From the IMG/VR virus record IMGVR_UViG_3300042485_000063, positions 1 to 38,296 of that record: a DNA stretch of 38,296 nt; one strand, written 5' to 3'. The stretch is from a virus. Positions 20,418 through 28,597 of the stretch are shown here, piece by piece. The notes beneath the pieces are model-generated. The model was not told the DNA's origin and did not search any database. It saw only the letters and a list, made by a program, of their open reading frames with translations. Made by a program: the position numbers and the translations under genes. Position 1 is the stretch's first letter, and every line of letters begins with the position of its first letter.

Positions 20418-20777
20418 CTATAACTCCTTTGGATCAAAGCCATACATTTTGGCTACACGTTTTTGTAATTTAAGAAACAAGCCTTTATGACTTGTGTACT
20501 GCTCTGTTTTTGGTGAAACTGTATAAACACACATATGCAATATTTCATGGCAAAGTGTAATTAGCACAGGATATAAGTGAGAATGTCTTGCAGTAGATAT
20601 AGTAATAACATGTGGTTCACCTTTTTCTGGTGGTTGATATTCTCCACATATAGTATCGTCATGCAATACTATAAAGTCTACTTTAGATGCAGGTGGTAAT
20701 TTGTACTCATCAAATATAGGCATCTCTATAATTGCACTATAGAGGTTAGCTATGTTATTTTCTGTAATGAATGTCAT
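20418..20777 (-). CDS. SprT-like zinc metallopeptidase
   Basis: 119 residues with 'CHEILHM' (His-Glu-x-x-His near 78-82) and a third His in 'YTSHKGLFLKL' (near 96-106), the SprT/WLM-type layout. Short N-terminal strands precede it ('KVDFIVLHDD', 'HVITIST'). No signal peptide, so it probably acts in the cytoplasm, or on virion or envelope proteins at lysis. It sits in the lysis cassette, overlapping its upstream gene by four bases. Confidence 0.75.
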   Translation of the reverse strand: MTFITENNIANLYSAIIEMPIFDEYKLPPASKVDFIVLHDDTICGEYQPPEKGEPHVITISTARHSHLYPVLITLCHEILHMCVYTVSPKTEQYTSHKGLFLKLQKRVAKMYGFDPKEL

Positions 20778-21181
20778 TTTGATAATGGGTTCATTGTGCT
20801 ACGTTTAACTGTATTTAGTTTATCATCCATTGCATTTACGGTTGCTTCTAATTCTTTACGCAGACCTGATACCATAGCTGAAGTCTCACGAGAGTTGGCA
20901 ATAGCGTCTGAAGACTTTTCACTAGCTTTCATTATAGACTCTGACAGTTGGTATTGTCTTTCATTTATTGCTTTAACTTGTATTTCTAAACCATTTAATT
21001 TAGACTCTATGGGAGCTAAATCTAAACTGTCAACAGCTTCAATTGCCGTAACCATCTTGTTGTAAAAAGTTATGCCTGCGTATGCCGAGCCAGCTACTAT
21101 TGGCAATGCTATTAAAATCAATTTCAGAAGTGCCGAGCTGGATAAGCTCAAGCTGAAGGTTTTGATTTTTTCCGAACTCAT
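20774..21181 (-). CDS. membrane-anchored coiled-coil protein
   Basis: 135 residues. N-terminal transmembrane segment (about 18-40, 'LLKLILIALPIVAGSAYAGI') followed by a long Ser/Glu/Lys helical region (45-130) without Pro. One N-terminal TM plus a periplasmic coiled coil is the layout of inner-membrane spanins (Rz), and it lies in the lysis cassette; a tail-like or holin-accessory role is also possible. ATG at 21181 with GGAG. The first 143 bases overlap the end of the exported Pro-rich protein in another frame. Confidence 0.6.
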   Translation of the reverse strand: MSSEKIKTFSLSLSSSALLKLILIALPIVAGSAYAGITFYNKMVTAIEAVDSLDLAPIESKLNGLEIQVKAINERQYQLSESIMKASEKSSDAIANSRETSAMVSGLRKELEATVNAMDDKLNTVKRSTMNPLSK

Positions 21182-22097
21182 TGTTTATCTCCGTATCAAA
21201 TTTAAATGCGTCTGTTATTTCTATTTGTTGTATAATAGGTTTGTTAAGTATTTCTAATGAAAGGACTATTCCAAAACCATGTACAAGCTCTTTACCCTTT
21301 GGTACGTCAAGTTTAGGACTCTCCTTGCTCTCACTCTTTTGTTCAGTCTTTGGTGGGTCTTTTGGGCTATCTTCTTTTGCTTTTGGCTCACTTTTAGTTT
21401 CTTGTTTTGGTTGTTCAACCTTAACAGGAGCTGACTCTACTCTAGGCGGTTCAGGTGGTAACGGTGGAGGTGGTGCTGGAGGTGCTGGAGGTGGGTTATT
21501 TACTGGGTTAAGTGGTGAGCTAGGGCTAACTGGAGAACTCACGTTAGTGACGTTTGTAGCACTCTTAACACATGTATTATTTGTTTCTACCCAACCATTC
21601 CATACAGGACTTCCATAAGGATCTGGGCAAGATGAAATGTTAGTTTCTGTAATAGAACCTACATAGTCTGCTTGACAGGCTAGTTGTTTAGTTTCAACAC
21701 TTGCCTGACACGTTGGAGGGTCTTGTGTGCAGTTGTTGCTAGTTTCTGTCCAAGCTGACCAGCTTTGCGTAGAACAACTAAAATTCCTGCTTTGATTAAC
21801 AGCACCGCTATAGTGAGGTAACGTACAAGCTGTGGTTTGATTTTCAACCAAGTCTGAACAAGCAGGTGTTTGATACGCACCGCATATTGGGTCACTTGGG
21901 TTATAAGATACGCACCAATAGTCTTTAATTGCAATGATTGGATCAATGCCATGACATACGAGAGAACCTTGAAGCATATAGCCTTCAGGCGTTGGAGTAT
22001 AGTTGCAATACCAAGCATAAGCATTATTTACCTTTGTTAATGATAGAAGTAGTAATAGGCTCGTCAGCAACAAGCGGTATCGTGTATGTATCGCCAT
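21039..22097 (-). CDS. exported Cys/Trp-repeat, Pro-rich protein
   Basis: 352 residues from the ATG at 22097. Signal peptide of about 28 residues with a poly-Leu core, ending 'NNAYA'. Then two copies of a roughly 45-residue Cys module (about 78-122 and 128-177) ending 'SWSAWTETSNNC' and 'VWNGWVETNNTC'. A Pro-rich stretch follows (about 205-222, mostly Pro and Ala), then a charged Lys/Glu/Pro linker (to about 270) and a C-terminal domain. The build suggests a periplasmic or surface protein that spans distance. Function unknown. Start is uncertain because it overlaps the upstream gene by 74 bases. Confidence 0.6.
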   Translation of the reverse strand: MAIHTRYRLLLTSLLLLLSLTKVNNAYAWYCNYTPTPEGYMLQGSLVCHGIDPIIAIKDYWCVSYNPSDPICGAYQTPACSDLVENQTTACTLPHYSGAVNQSRNFSCSTQSWSAWTETSNNCTQDPPTCQASVETKQLACQADYVGSITETNISSCPDPYGSPVWNGWVETNNTCVKSATNVTNVSSPVSPSSPLNPVNNPPPAPPAPPPPLPPEPPRVESAPVKVEQPKQETKSEPKAKEDSPKDPPKTEQKSESKESPKLDVPKGKELVHGFGIVLSLEILNKPIIQQIEITDAFKFDTEINNEFGKNQNLQLELIQLGTSEIDFNSIANSSWLGIRRHNFLQQDGYGN

Positions 22098-22530
22098 ATA
22101 GTTTCTTGAATATAGAAGGGTTACGTTCATACCAACCACGTTTAGCAGCATCACCAATAGAACCATTTATAGGACATGGTGAGCCTGACTGTATCATGGC
22201 TTCAAATACTCTATCGTCTTGACACAAGATAGATACTGCTGCAACTTTAAGACCTAAATCATTAAGAGTTTTAGCCAGTTTAATGCGTTCACAATTAACG
22301 TCTTTATAGCCAGAGCCACCACTTAAGCCAAACAATGTACTAGATACAGAACCAGTAACAGGAACAATACAAACGTCTTGGCTAAAAGCACTTATAGAAG
22401 GGCTAATGGCACTAGGTGGTGGTTGACCTTTATAGTTAATAGTAGTAGTATCAGCGTGTGCAGTATGAACCATAAATAAAACAAGTAAAACAATAATTGT
22501 CCAACTAAATATTTTAGAAAATGTTTTCAT
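22024..22530 (-). CDS. exported protein of unknown function
   Basis: 168 residues with a clear signal peptide (hydrophobic core 10-22, cleavage after 'AHA' near 26). The mature part has four Cys and a pattern 'CERIKLAKTLNDLGLKVAAVSILCQDDRVFEAMIQSGSPCP' (near 79-119), seen in small exported proteins near lysis genes in other phages (from memory). Likely periplasmic, with two disulfides. Next to the exported Cys/Pro-rich gene, perhaps a pair. Confidence 0.7.
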   Translation of the reverse strand: MKTFSKIFSWTIIVLLVLFMVHTAHADTTTINYKGQPPPSAISPSISAFSQDVCIVPVTGSVSSTLFGLSGGSGYKDVNCERIKLAKTLNDLGLKVAAVSILCQDDRVFEAMIQSGSPCPINGSIGDAAKRGWYERNPSIFKKLYGDTYTIPLVADEPITTSIINKGK

Positions 22531-22531
22531 G

Positions 22532-22690
22532 TTACATAAATTTATGAGTTAATAGAAATACAATCACAAAACCTGCTGTTCCTAATAGTATTTGTTCTAA
22601 ACGTTTGAGTCTTGCATTTATTTGTTCATAGCGTAAAGCACATACTTCTTCGTGTGTACTCAATCTTGATTCTACGTCTGACTTCACCAT
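22532..22690 (-). CDS. XhlA-like coiled-coil membrane protein
   Basis: 52 residues: a coiled-coil N-terminus (3-33) and one C-terminal transmembrane helix (35-48, 'LLGTAGFVIVFLL'), the layout of hemolysin XhlA/holin-accessory proteins. AAGGAT precedes the ATG at 22690. It starts the envelope/lysis group and ends two bases before the next ATG. Confidence 0.65.
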   Translation of the reverse strand: MVKSDVESRLSTHEEVCALRYEQINARLKRLEQILLGTAGFVIVFLLTHKFM

Positions 22691-22750
22691 CTTATCCTTT
22701 CGGAGCATTATATAAGTTTATAGGGGGTAGGTATAAATCGTGCCATTCAA

Positions 22751-24118
22751 TCATAAAAGACTCTTGTAGTCTTCAGGATTGGTCATGTACGGAGCTAGTA
22801 AACCAGCTGCATTTAATGGAGTAGTGCTTCCTTGCATAAGCTGAATACCAGAATAAGGTTGACCACCAGTTTTAATGCTGTCAATTACATTTTGCAAGTT
22901 TTGTTTACCTAGTTGACCAGCAACTCTTCTAGATATTGCTTTAGATGCAGGAACTACATTAGCACCAAGAATTGCACCAGCTGGACCACCAATTTTTAAT
23001 CCAATTAGAGCTGGAAGGCTTAAAGATGCTACATTTTGCCCTTGTAGTATTGATCCTTGTAATGGTCTACCAAAAGCTCTCAATGCGTTTTCAATTCTTC
23101 CACCTTGAGCAGCATCCTTAATAGCTTTAACTTCTTCAGCACTAAAGCCACGAAGTTTATTTTTATTGGTAGCTAAACTTCTAAACTGATCTCTTAATTT
23201 AGTAGCAAATACAACATCATCATATTTTGCATTAGGTTGCATACCAGCTTTTTCATAAATCTCATCTAGCAGTTCTGATTTTCTAGATTGCTTCCATAGG
23301 TTTCTAGCTTCTGGAATTAATTTAATAGCATCTAAATCACCTTTAGCTGGAGATACAAGTTTTGTTGTGTCTAGCTTTTCAACAAAGTCATCTAATTGCT
23401 CTACAATTTTTCCAGCAAACATTCTATCTGAAGCTTCACTAGATTTTTTAAGAGTAGAAATGCTTGATCTTAAATCTTGCATTTTTTGCAATGTTATGGG
23501 AGCATCTCTAGCTTCATCTAATTCTTTAAAAACATCTACAATTTTAGGGTTTCTAGCTTCACGAACTTGACTACCAACAGTTGATTTTATATTATTTACA
23601 AATTCATTAAATGGGTCTGATTTAATAACAACACCAGCATCATCTATTTGTTTATATAAATTACTTGCTTGTTGTTTAATATCTGAAGCAAGAGGGACTT
23701 TAGCTTTTGTTCTAAACCCAATATTAGCTGCACCAGTAATAGGTGTAGGTGCTATTTTTGATGCTTCTACTGCAGTTTGTAGACCTTCTAGAATTTGAGG
23801 AGCAACTTGACCACGAGGTTGGTATGTAAGTGCTTGTTGAACTTGTTGTGCAGTTTTTTCAGCAGTACCTTTACCAAAGTCACCAGTTAAAACTTCTTTA
23901 CCAACACCAGCAACATTACCTAGAAGTTGACTAATAACTCCTGTGCCAGCAGATAAAGCAGCCTCACCAACACCTAATGCTTTTTGACCAACAGATGATT
24001 GTGGAGGTTGACTAAAGTTTTGTTGTGCATAAGCTAATACTTCAGCTTGAGATGCACCTGCGGGTGCAGTAACTTCAAACAACCTTCCGTCTGGAGCAGT
24101 AATTTCAAATCTAGGCAT
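22751..24118 (-). CDS. probable internal virion/ejection protein
   Basis: 455 residues. N-terminal motif 'FEITAPDGRLFEVTAPAGASQAEVLAYA' (4-31) is a short domain common on phage internal proteins. Then come a Gly/Ala-rich region, a helical middle (about 140-330) and a hydrophobic Gly-rich stretch (about 365-390, 'LPALIGLKIGGPAGAILGANV') that could enter membranes. Located with two other large helical proteins after the tail genes, as P22 or T7 ejection proteins are. Exact role inferred. Confidence 0.6.
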   Translation of the reverse strand: MPRFEITAPDGRLFEVTAPAGASQAEVLAYAQQNFSQPPQSSVGQKALGVGEAALSAGTGVISQLLGNVAGVGKEVLTGDFGKGTAEKTAQQVQQALTYQPRGQVAPQILEGLQTAVEASKIAPTPITGAANIGFRTKAKVPLASDIKQQASNLYKQIDDAGVVIKSDPFNEFVNNIKSTVGSQVREARNPKIVDVFKELDEARDAPITLQKMQDLRSSISTLKKSSEASDRMFAGKIVEQLDDFVEKLDTTKLVSPAKGDLDAIKLIPEARNLWKQSRKSELLDEIYEKAGMQPNAKYDDVVFATKLRDQFRSLATNKNKLRGFSAEEVKAIKDAAQGGRIENALRAFGRPLQGSILQGQNVASLSLPALIGLKIGGPAGAILGANVVPASKAISRRVAGQLGKQNLQNVIDSIKTGGQPYSGIQLMQGSTTPLNAAGLLAPYMTNPEDYKSLL

Positions 24119-25461
24119 TATCTAATCTCCCTAATTCCCCAGTTTCCTTTTGCACCAGATGGGCTATTTAATGGAACATCTTTAGCGGATGTTGGTGCTT
24201 TATAAGAGCCACGTTCATATTTATTTTCTATAATAAACTCTGCTGGTCTATATGTTCTATTATAAGCATTAGAAATACGTTTTTCAGTCGTATCCATTTC
24301 TTTGTCTAATCTTTCTAATTCAGCAACAATATCTTTAAACTTTTTCTTTTGTTGTAAGGATGATTGTAAATTTTCAAATCTAGAACCTTCTTTTTCTGTT
24401 ACGTTACCAACTGCAGCACCAGTTTGAGAAGCACTTCTCATTTCTGTAATACCTTGTACAAACAATTGATTTTTAAGTGTCTCTAATTCTGCAGCAGCAC
24501 TTGCAGCTTCAGTATCAGGAATATAAGATTTAAGAACGCCATCTGGACCAAAAGCCTTGCTTAAATTAGGATTGTCTAAAAGTCGTCTTGCAGTATTTTG
24601 TATTCTTCTTGTAGCATTTAAACTATACTCTGTAGCTGCAGTAGCTTTAGGTTGTTCAATAAGAAGTTGTTCTTTGTTCTTTGGTGAAATAGCAGAACTT
24701 TCAATAAGAGGAATAGCAGCTTTAACTTCTTTTTCAGGTTGTTTAAATCCAGTAGATAGCTTACCTGCAGGGGTAGGTGCTGGGGTACTTGTAGGTTGAC
24801 CTTGAGGCATACCTGTAGGTGACAATGTATTTAAAAATGTTTCTTTTGTAGTAATTGGACCAAATTTAATACCAGTATCAAATGTAGTTTTTGCACGATT
24901 AACTTCTTCTTTTGCAGCATCTGCAGATGTAGGTAATTGACTATAAACACTAAAGTCTTTAAAGTCTTTATCTGTCCATTGGTTAGGTGATTTATTAATG
25001 CTTCTAGCAAATATATTAAGTTCTTTATTAAATAAAGGATCTATGTTTGCTATAGCTTTTACACCTTCAGTTTGGTCTGCTAAAATTAAATCTTGGAATT
25101 GTGGGTATTTATTAATTAATCCTAGAGCACCAACTTCTTTTCTTTGTAATCCTTTTAATTCAAATTGACCTTTTTGAATATCTTGCATCATTTTAGATAA
25201 TTCAGTTTGAGTCATGAAGTTTTTAGTTGCTGTATCTATAGGAGCTTGTCTACCTGCAGAAGCACCTGTAAATCCACCTAATGCAGCACCAGCAACACCT
25301 TTATTCCAGTTAGAAGCAAGACCAGTAGCTAAACCAAGACCAGTACCAATAAGTTGTTGTGTCTTAAGTCTTTCTTGTTCTTCTGGAGATAAAAGACCTG
25401 CAACAGGGCTTTGTCTTGTAAGAAATAATGTATCTAATAAACCTTGAAAATTATCTGCCAT
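24118..25461 (-). CDS. probable internal virion/ejection protein
   Basis: 447 residues. N-terminal Gly/Ala-rich, weakly hydrophobic region (about 35-70), then mostly helical, with a Pro/Ala/Thr linker near 215-235 ('STPAPTPAG') and a coiled C-terminal half. No enzymatic motif. One-base overlap with the next gene (TAATG). Size, composition and place in a run of three fit DNA-ejection proteins. Confidence 0.55.
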   Translation of the reverse strand: MADNFQGLLDTLFLTRQSPVAGLLSPEEQERLKTQQLIGTGLGLATGLASNWNKGVAGAALGGFTGASAGRQAPIDTATKNFMTQTELSKMMQDIQKGQFELKGLQRKEVGALGLINKYPQFQDLILADQTEGVKAIANIDPLFNKELNIFARSINKSPNQWTDKDFKDFSVYSQLPTSADAAKEEVNRAKTTFDTGIKFGPITTKETFLNTLSPTGMPQGQPTSTPAPTPAGKLSTGFKQPEKEVKAAIPLIESSAISPKNKEQLLIEQPKATAATEYSLNATRRIQNTARRLLDNPNLSKAFGPDGVLKSYIPDTEAASAAAELETLKNQLFVQGITEMRSASQTGAAVGNVTEKEGSRFENLQSSLQQKKKFKDIVAELERLDKEMDTTEKRISNAYNRTYRPAEFIIENKYERGSYKAPTSAKDVPLNSPSGAKGNWGIREIR

Positions 25462-25463
25462 GA

Positions 25464-26285
25464 TTATCCTATCCTTTTAACTTGTAAAAGATTGCCAGCC
25501 ATTGGACCAGATTGACCTTGCCTAATTGGTGGAGCTGATGCAATAGCATTTCTTAATCTTTCTTGATTTGCCATTTCATTTTGTTGTCTAATATTTAAAA
25601 GTGATTGCCCACCACCCAATACCATCATAGGATTTTGTTGAGCATATGACATAGTATTAGAACCTAGATCAGAAAGTCTTTCTCCGAATGTTAAAGGTGT
25701 ATCTACAGCCATTCTTCTAGGGTCTACTGCAAATGGATTTTGTTCTGTAACAAATTTATTAGCAAACATTTGGTCTGCTGAAGACAAAGATTTTCCAAAA
25801 CTTAAACCATCTTCAGTCAAATTAGCAGTTGGGTAAAAATCTTTAAATGCAATTTGATTGTTTGCTGGTAAATTAGTGCCACTAAAACCTTGAGATACCA
25901 TATCATCAATTAGGTTTGGATTTGCAATAAGATCATCTACAGAATTTACAGCTTGATTAAAAACAGGTTGTAATTGAATTCCTGTACTAGCACCACCTAT
26001 TCCAGAACTTGCTGTTGGAGCTAATGCAGCATAACCACCAGAGCCTAAACTAGGGGTTGCTGAAGGTAATGCACTTTTAAATCCTGAAAATAAATTACCG
26101 CCTGCACCACCAGCACCACCTAAAATACCGCCAGTAGCACCTCCGAGTAATGCACCAGTAATAGGGCTTCCACCAGTAGCAGCAGAGCCTACAGCTCCAA
26201 TAGCTGCTGGAACTAAAATTTCTGGACCAAGAGAAGGTTGTAAGAAGTTCTTAATAATCCATACAGGATTAAAATACTTAAACAT
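25464..26285 (-). CDS. Gly-rich probable virion protein
   Basis: 273 residues from the ATG at 26285, which overlaps the upstream stop (TAATG). Residues 20-65 are Gly/Ala-rich with repeated Gly-Gly motifs ('GALLGGATGGILGGAGG'), resembling membrane-active glycine zippers. The rest is polar and Asn/Gln-rich. Likely part of the ejection-protein group with the two genes downstream. Confidence 0.55.
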   Translation of the reverse strand: MFKYFNPVWIIKNFLQPSLGPEILVPAAIGAVGSAATGGSPITGALLGGATGGILGGAGGAGGNLFSGFKSALPSATPSLGSGGYAALAPTASSGIGGASTGIQLQPVFNQAVNSVDDLIANPNLIDDMVSQGFSGTNLPANNQIAFKDFYPTANLTEDGLSFGKSLSSADQMFANKFVTEQNPFAVDPRRMAVDTPLTFGERLSDLGSNTMSYAQQNPMMVLGGGQSLLNIRQQNEMANQERLRNAIASAPPIRQGQSGPMAGNLLQVKRIG

Positions 26286-27394
26286 TATTTGCCTACCTTT
26301 CCTACTACATAGCAAATAGGCTCAAGAATAAATCTGTAAATCATACCTAAATTATCTCTGTTTTTACCTCTTTTTTGTTTCCATATATCAGCAGTCCTAT
26401 GTCTTGCGATATGCTCTAAAACACCCCTTAAAATGCGTTGTAGGGCATTCTTTTTACCACTCTTATAAGCATAGTTTACTAATGGTAAGAATAGAGTGTG
26501 ATAACCTTTTTCGTATGCTGGGTCTAAATCTTTAGATTGAGCTAACCAAATAGCGTTACGGAAGCTACCAAAGCCATATTCAGCATTCATAGCTGTACAT
26601 ACAATTTTGCCACCACCTGATTGAGTTGTTTTTGTAACTTGACCAACTGGAGCACCATATGCAGCACCCAAATAAGCTTGTAGTTTTGTGTATGGTTTGT
26701 TTTGTTCAAATTCGTATCTAGCAATTTGATCTTCAAGAGCTTTTTGTGAGTAGTCTTCTCTAACTTGACCAACATTCATAAGTTGGTTAATATCTTGGTA
26801 TCTAGCTTGAGCTAGTTGAGGAGCTTGTAATGCAGCTGCTTCTTGTCTAGCACGTTCATTAGCATAGTTTTGATATGCAAGTTCACCCGCTTTGCCAGTC
26901 AAAGTTGTAGCTAAAGTATTAGCGGCTCTATTTTGTAAGTCTGCAGAAACACCTGATCCATAACGACCAGCCATAGATGCTGAACCTTGTGCTTGTTTGA
27001 TAGCATCGTTATAAGCTTGTGTAGCTGTTTGAACAGCTGGTTGCATAGCAGCTTGGAAATATGGGTTAGCACCTAAATATTGACCTTGTACAGTACCTAA
27101 TTGTTGATTAAGTGCTGCACCTGTAAGTGGGCTTCCTGCTCTTGCTTGTGCTTCAGCTTGTGCCAATGCAGATTCTGTTTGAGCAGATGGGCTAACATAT
27201 GTTTGACCAGCAAAATATTCAGGTGTAGTAGTTTGATATAAGTTTTTAGCTTCAGTTAATCCATACTCTACAAATGGTCTTACAGTAGGATCTAATTCGC
27301 TTTTGGTTTCAGATGTACCACCGCCTGAACCTCCACCACCATAAAATGTAAATGACTGTACTAATTCTTGTACCCAATTGTGTAACTTAAACAT
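26285..27394 (-). CDS. virion-associated protein with conserved C-terminal domain
   Basis: 369 residues from the ATG at 27394 (AAGGAA upstream). Begins 'MFKLHNWVQELV', similar to 'MFKYFNPVWII' of the next gene, then a Gly linker and a long Ala/Gln-rich helical part (40-260). The last ~110 residues form a distinct domain: 'YGFGSFRNAIWLAQSK', 'EKGYHTLFLPLVNYAYK' and 'EHIARHRTADIWKQKRGK', a module I recall from other aquatic podoviruses. Probably structural or ejected. Confidence 0.6.
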   Translation of the reverse strand: MFKLHNWVQELVQSFTFYGGGGSGGGTSETKSELDPTVRPFVEYGLTEAKNLYQTTTPEYFAGQTYVSPSAQTESALAQAEAQARAGSPLTGAALNQQLGTVQGQYLGANPYFQAAMQPAVQTATQAYNDAIKQAQGSASMAGRYGSGVSADLQNRAANTLATTLTGKAGELAYQNYANERARQEAAALQAPQLAQARYQDINQLMNVGQVREDYSQKALEDQIARYEFEQNKPYTKLQAYLGAAYGAPVGQVTKTTQSGGGKIVCTAMNAEYGFGSFRNAIWLAQSKDLDPAYEKGYHTLFLPLVNYAYKSGKKNALQRILRGVLEHIARHRTADIWKQKRGKNRDNLGMIYRFILEPICYVVGKVGK

Positions 27395-27404
27395 ATCTAG
27401 TTCC

Positions 27405-27803
27405 TTAAAGTGTATATTCCCATGTTTGAGGTTTAAAACCCATCTGCCTTGCTTTACGTTCCCATCCACGTCTTTCGGAGTTAAACGTAACTTTAGTTTT
27501 GCCGCCTTGTTTTGCTATTGCTTGTATTTCTTGAAATGCTTGCATAAAGAGTGCCTCATCATTAATTAATGACCATGCAGCCCAAACATGAAGCCTGTTT
27601 CCGATTGGTTGAAGTACTACGAATCCTACTGGTTTATTGTCTATTATTCCCATAAACAACATAGAACGTTGTTCATAGCAATCACAATATACGTCTTCTG
27701 GTATATACTCGGTATGACCTTTAGACCTAACTATTTCTAATCCGTGTCTAATGTATTCCCAATGTTGACGTAAATTATCTTTAGGTATGTAATGTAAAAT
27801 CAC
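27405..27803 (-). CDS. GNAT-like acyltransferase domain protein
   Basis: 132 residues with a GNAT-like order: N-terminal helices (8-26), strands 'SMLFMGIIDNKPVGFVVLQPIGNRLHVWAAWS' (near 47-78), a long helix and a final 'AROMATIC-x-Lys-Met-Gly-Phe' type motif ('KARQMGFKPQTWE'). Phages of this type often carry such a protein among tail genes. Substrate unknown; it may modify a virion protein. Confidence 0.65.
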   Translation of the reverse strand: MILHYIPKDNLRQHWEYIRHGLEIVRSKGHTEYIPEDVYCDCYEQRSMLFMGIIDNKPVGFVVLQPIGNRLHVWAAWSLINDEALFMQAFQEIQAIAKQGGKTKVTFNSERRGWERKARQMGFKPQTWEYTL

Positions 27804-28597
27804 GCTACTATAATATATCCGTATGTTTTATCTGCTGTATTGTTTGCAAAATGTTTTAGTGTTGCACTACCGCTACTTCTAGCACTTACATATACATTAG
27901 TAGATGCTGAAGTTGATACATAACTCATTGTGGTAATAACGCTTGGTGTAGCTGGTCTTGTTGGACTTGTACCTGCTGCAAAATGTTCTATAGCAACACC
28001 AGTATCAGATACTTTCCACATAAGTTCAACATAGTCACCTGCTACTAATTCTACATAAAAGTTTAATGCACCAATAACATGACTTGGGTCACCAGATGAT
28101 TTTCTTGCTGCTAAACCAAACCTACTGTTTGATGCTGAAATATCTGTGCCATTTTTTCTAAACCAAACTTCTGCGTCTTGAGAGTCGTTGGTTGTATTCT
28201 TAAACTGTATAGAAAACTCTAAATTATAAAGACCACTATTTCTTACATTAAGCCTAGAACTGTTTGACAAATAAACACCATTAGAAAAGTCAGTAGTGTT
28301 AAATGTAATTGCATAAGCTGCTGTTGTTGATGCAGCAGTCTGGTCAGTTGAGTCTTGAAACGCACCATAAGGAACAGTATCACTACCAGCAGCAGTACTA
28401 ATAGGTGTTAGTAGTATTATACTATTATAACCTATTCTTTCATCATAAATGGTCGTTGTAGTAGCATTTCCTGTAGCTAAAGTAATTTCACCTGTATTAT
28501 TAGATTTACCTTCTACAAGGTTGTTTACAATTTCTGCAACCTGTCTTGGATCACCACCTGTCCAAGCAAGTTTACGGTACATATCACTACGAGCCAT
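27800..28597 (-). CDS. phage structural protein, C1q/TNF-like part
   Basis: 265 residues. Residues 1-40 are helical ('GGDPRQVAEIVNNLVEGK'). The remainder is beta-rich, with Thr/Ser/Asn runs and an 'FNTTDFSNGVYLSNSSRLNVRNSGLYNLEFSIQFKN' stretch (near 98-133) like viral C1q-type trimer domains. Likely part of the tail or a head decoration. Overlaps both neighbours by one to four bases. Confidence 0.6.
   Translation of the reverse strand: MARSDMYRKLAWTGGDPRQVAEIVNNLVEGKSNNTGEITLATGNATTTTIYDERIGYNSIILLTPISTAAGSDTVPYGAFQDSTDQTAASTTAAYAITFNTTDFSNGVYLSNSSRLNVRNSGLYNLEFSIQFKNTTNDSQDAEVWFRKNGTDISASNSRFGLAARKSSGDPSHVIGALNFYVELVAGDYVELMWKVSDTGVAIEHFAAGTSPTRPATPSVITTMSYVSTSASTNVYVSARSSGSATLKHFANNTADKTYGYIIVA

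Noticed and set aside
21680-22024. 114-codon frame starting exactly at a TAATG junction, overlapping the exported Cys/Pro-rich gene
   Set aside because: The junction is tempting, but the overlapped frame has a signal peptide and repeated Cys modules, while this one is a Leu/Lys-rich sequence typical of an out-of-frame reading. Kept as unlikely.
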